From Angelakisella sp. (lineage in GTDB: Bacteria > Bacillota > Clostridia > Oscillospirales > Ruminococcaceae): a DNA stretch of 5,546 nt. Below the pieces are notes generated by a model. It saw only the letters and a program-made list of their open reading frames with translations, had not been told where the DNA came from and made no database searches. The DNA lies in NCBI GenBank assembly GCA_022794295.1, contig JAAWEO010000147.1:1-5546 (forward strand). Reading direction: 5' to 3'. Shown here in pieces: positions 5,399-5,546 of the stretch. The first letter of the stretch is position 1; every line of letters begins with the position of its first letter. Made by a program: the position numbers and the translations under genes.

Positions 5399-5452
5399 TT
5401 CCCCCCGCCATAGCAGGGAAGCTCCAGCCCTTCTAAACCCAGGCCCTCACTT

Positions 5453-5506
5453 GCCGCGAAGCGGCTCCGCCGGAGGCACCAAAATCCCCCCCGGAGGGTT
5501 AGGGGG
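5453..5506. repeat. Cluster of GC-rich hairpins upstream of the chemoreceptor gene
   Basis: Three small foldbacks sit in a row: GCCGC-gaa-GCGGC (5453-5465), CTCC-gcc-GGAG (5465-5475), and CCCCC (5486-5490) with GGGGG (5502-5506). After the third, read on the minus strand, comes ATTTTGG, so it could be the terminator of a minus-strand gene beyond the window. The first stem uses the same GCCGC/GCGGC arms as the hairpin at 4-17, hinting at related intergenic elements at both ends. The similarity is short and could be chance. Confidence 0.4.
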
Positions 5507-5508
5507 CC

Positions 5509-5532
5509 CACGGGGGGACTAGTCCCCCCGTG
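5509..5532. repeat. Perfect 24-base palindrome
   Basis: The half site CACGGGGGGACT (5509-5520) is followed immediately by its exact reverse complement (5521-5532), with no spacer. It could form a hairpin in RNA of either strand (a small loop would open at the centre, ACTAGT), acting as a terminator core for a neighbouring gene outside the window, or be the end of a dispersed repeat. No T-tract follows on either side. Confidence 0.6.
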
Positions 5533-5546
5533 AGGCGCGCCGCCCC

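Noticed and set aside
5380..5400. Sigma-28 motility promoter for the chemoreceptor (GCCAATAA resembles the -10 GCCGATAA)
   Set aside because: No TAAA-like -35 element lies about 15 bases upstream; the sequence there is G-rich.
5304..5411. 36-residue N-terminal extension of the chemoreceptor
   Set aside because: It runs through the AT-rich leader and likely promoter, lacks a ribosome binding site, and would put a non-family sequence before the first membrane helix.

Overview
The window is GC-rich and every gene I can support lies on the minus strand. The gene families (PadR regulator, HAAS/DUF1700, DUF4097, PspC, GerW/YtfJ with DUF2953, and a chemoreceptor), the strong AGGAGG-type ribosome binding sites, and a consensus sigma-A promoter in an AT-rich island point to a spore-forming, motile member of the Clostridia. 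I would guess an Oscillospiraceae/Flavonifractor-like gut lineage. The taxonomic guess is inference from gene content and base composition only.

Reading down the minus strand (high to low coordinates), positions 5546-5304 hold GC-rich inverted repeats, including a perfect 24-base palindrome, and a short AT-rich leader. A 549-residue transmembrane methyl-accepting chemotaxis protein follows (5303-3654). Its outside domain carries a His/Cys/His/His pattern with CxLGxW, typical of the chemoreceptor zinc-binding (CZB) domain. After 49 bases without a visible terminator come a DUF2953 protein (YtfI-like, 3604-2978) and the sporulation/germination protein GerW (YtfJ, 2968-2552). A strong intrinsic terminator at 2533-2481 closes this block.

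A second, tightly packed operon starts 26 bases further on. It has a perfect TTGACA-17-TATAAT promoter with a 9+3+9 inverted repeat over the spacer and -10 box. The genes are padR (2377-2057), a HAAS/DUF1700 polytopic membrane protein (2054-1323), a DUF4097 membrane-anchored beta-repeat protein (1323-457) and a small PspC protein (444-247). Gaps and overlaps of a few bases imply translational coupling. The likely picture is a PadR-repressed envelope-stress or envelope-state module: PadR senses, HAAS/DUF1700 and PspC act at the membrane, and DUF4097 presents a repeat domain outside. None of these functions is proved by the sequence.

Positions 1-246 hold no gene. They contain a run of at least five stem-loops, which probably include the end of the padR operon transcript and may include a dispersed intergenic repeat. 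I found no tRNA, rRNA, CRISPR array, transposase or phage gene.
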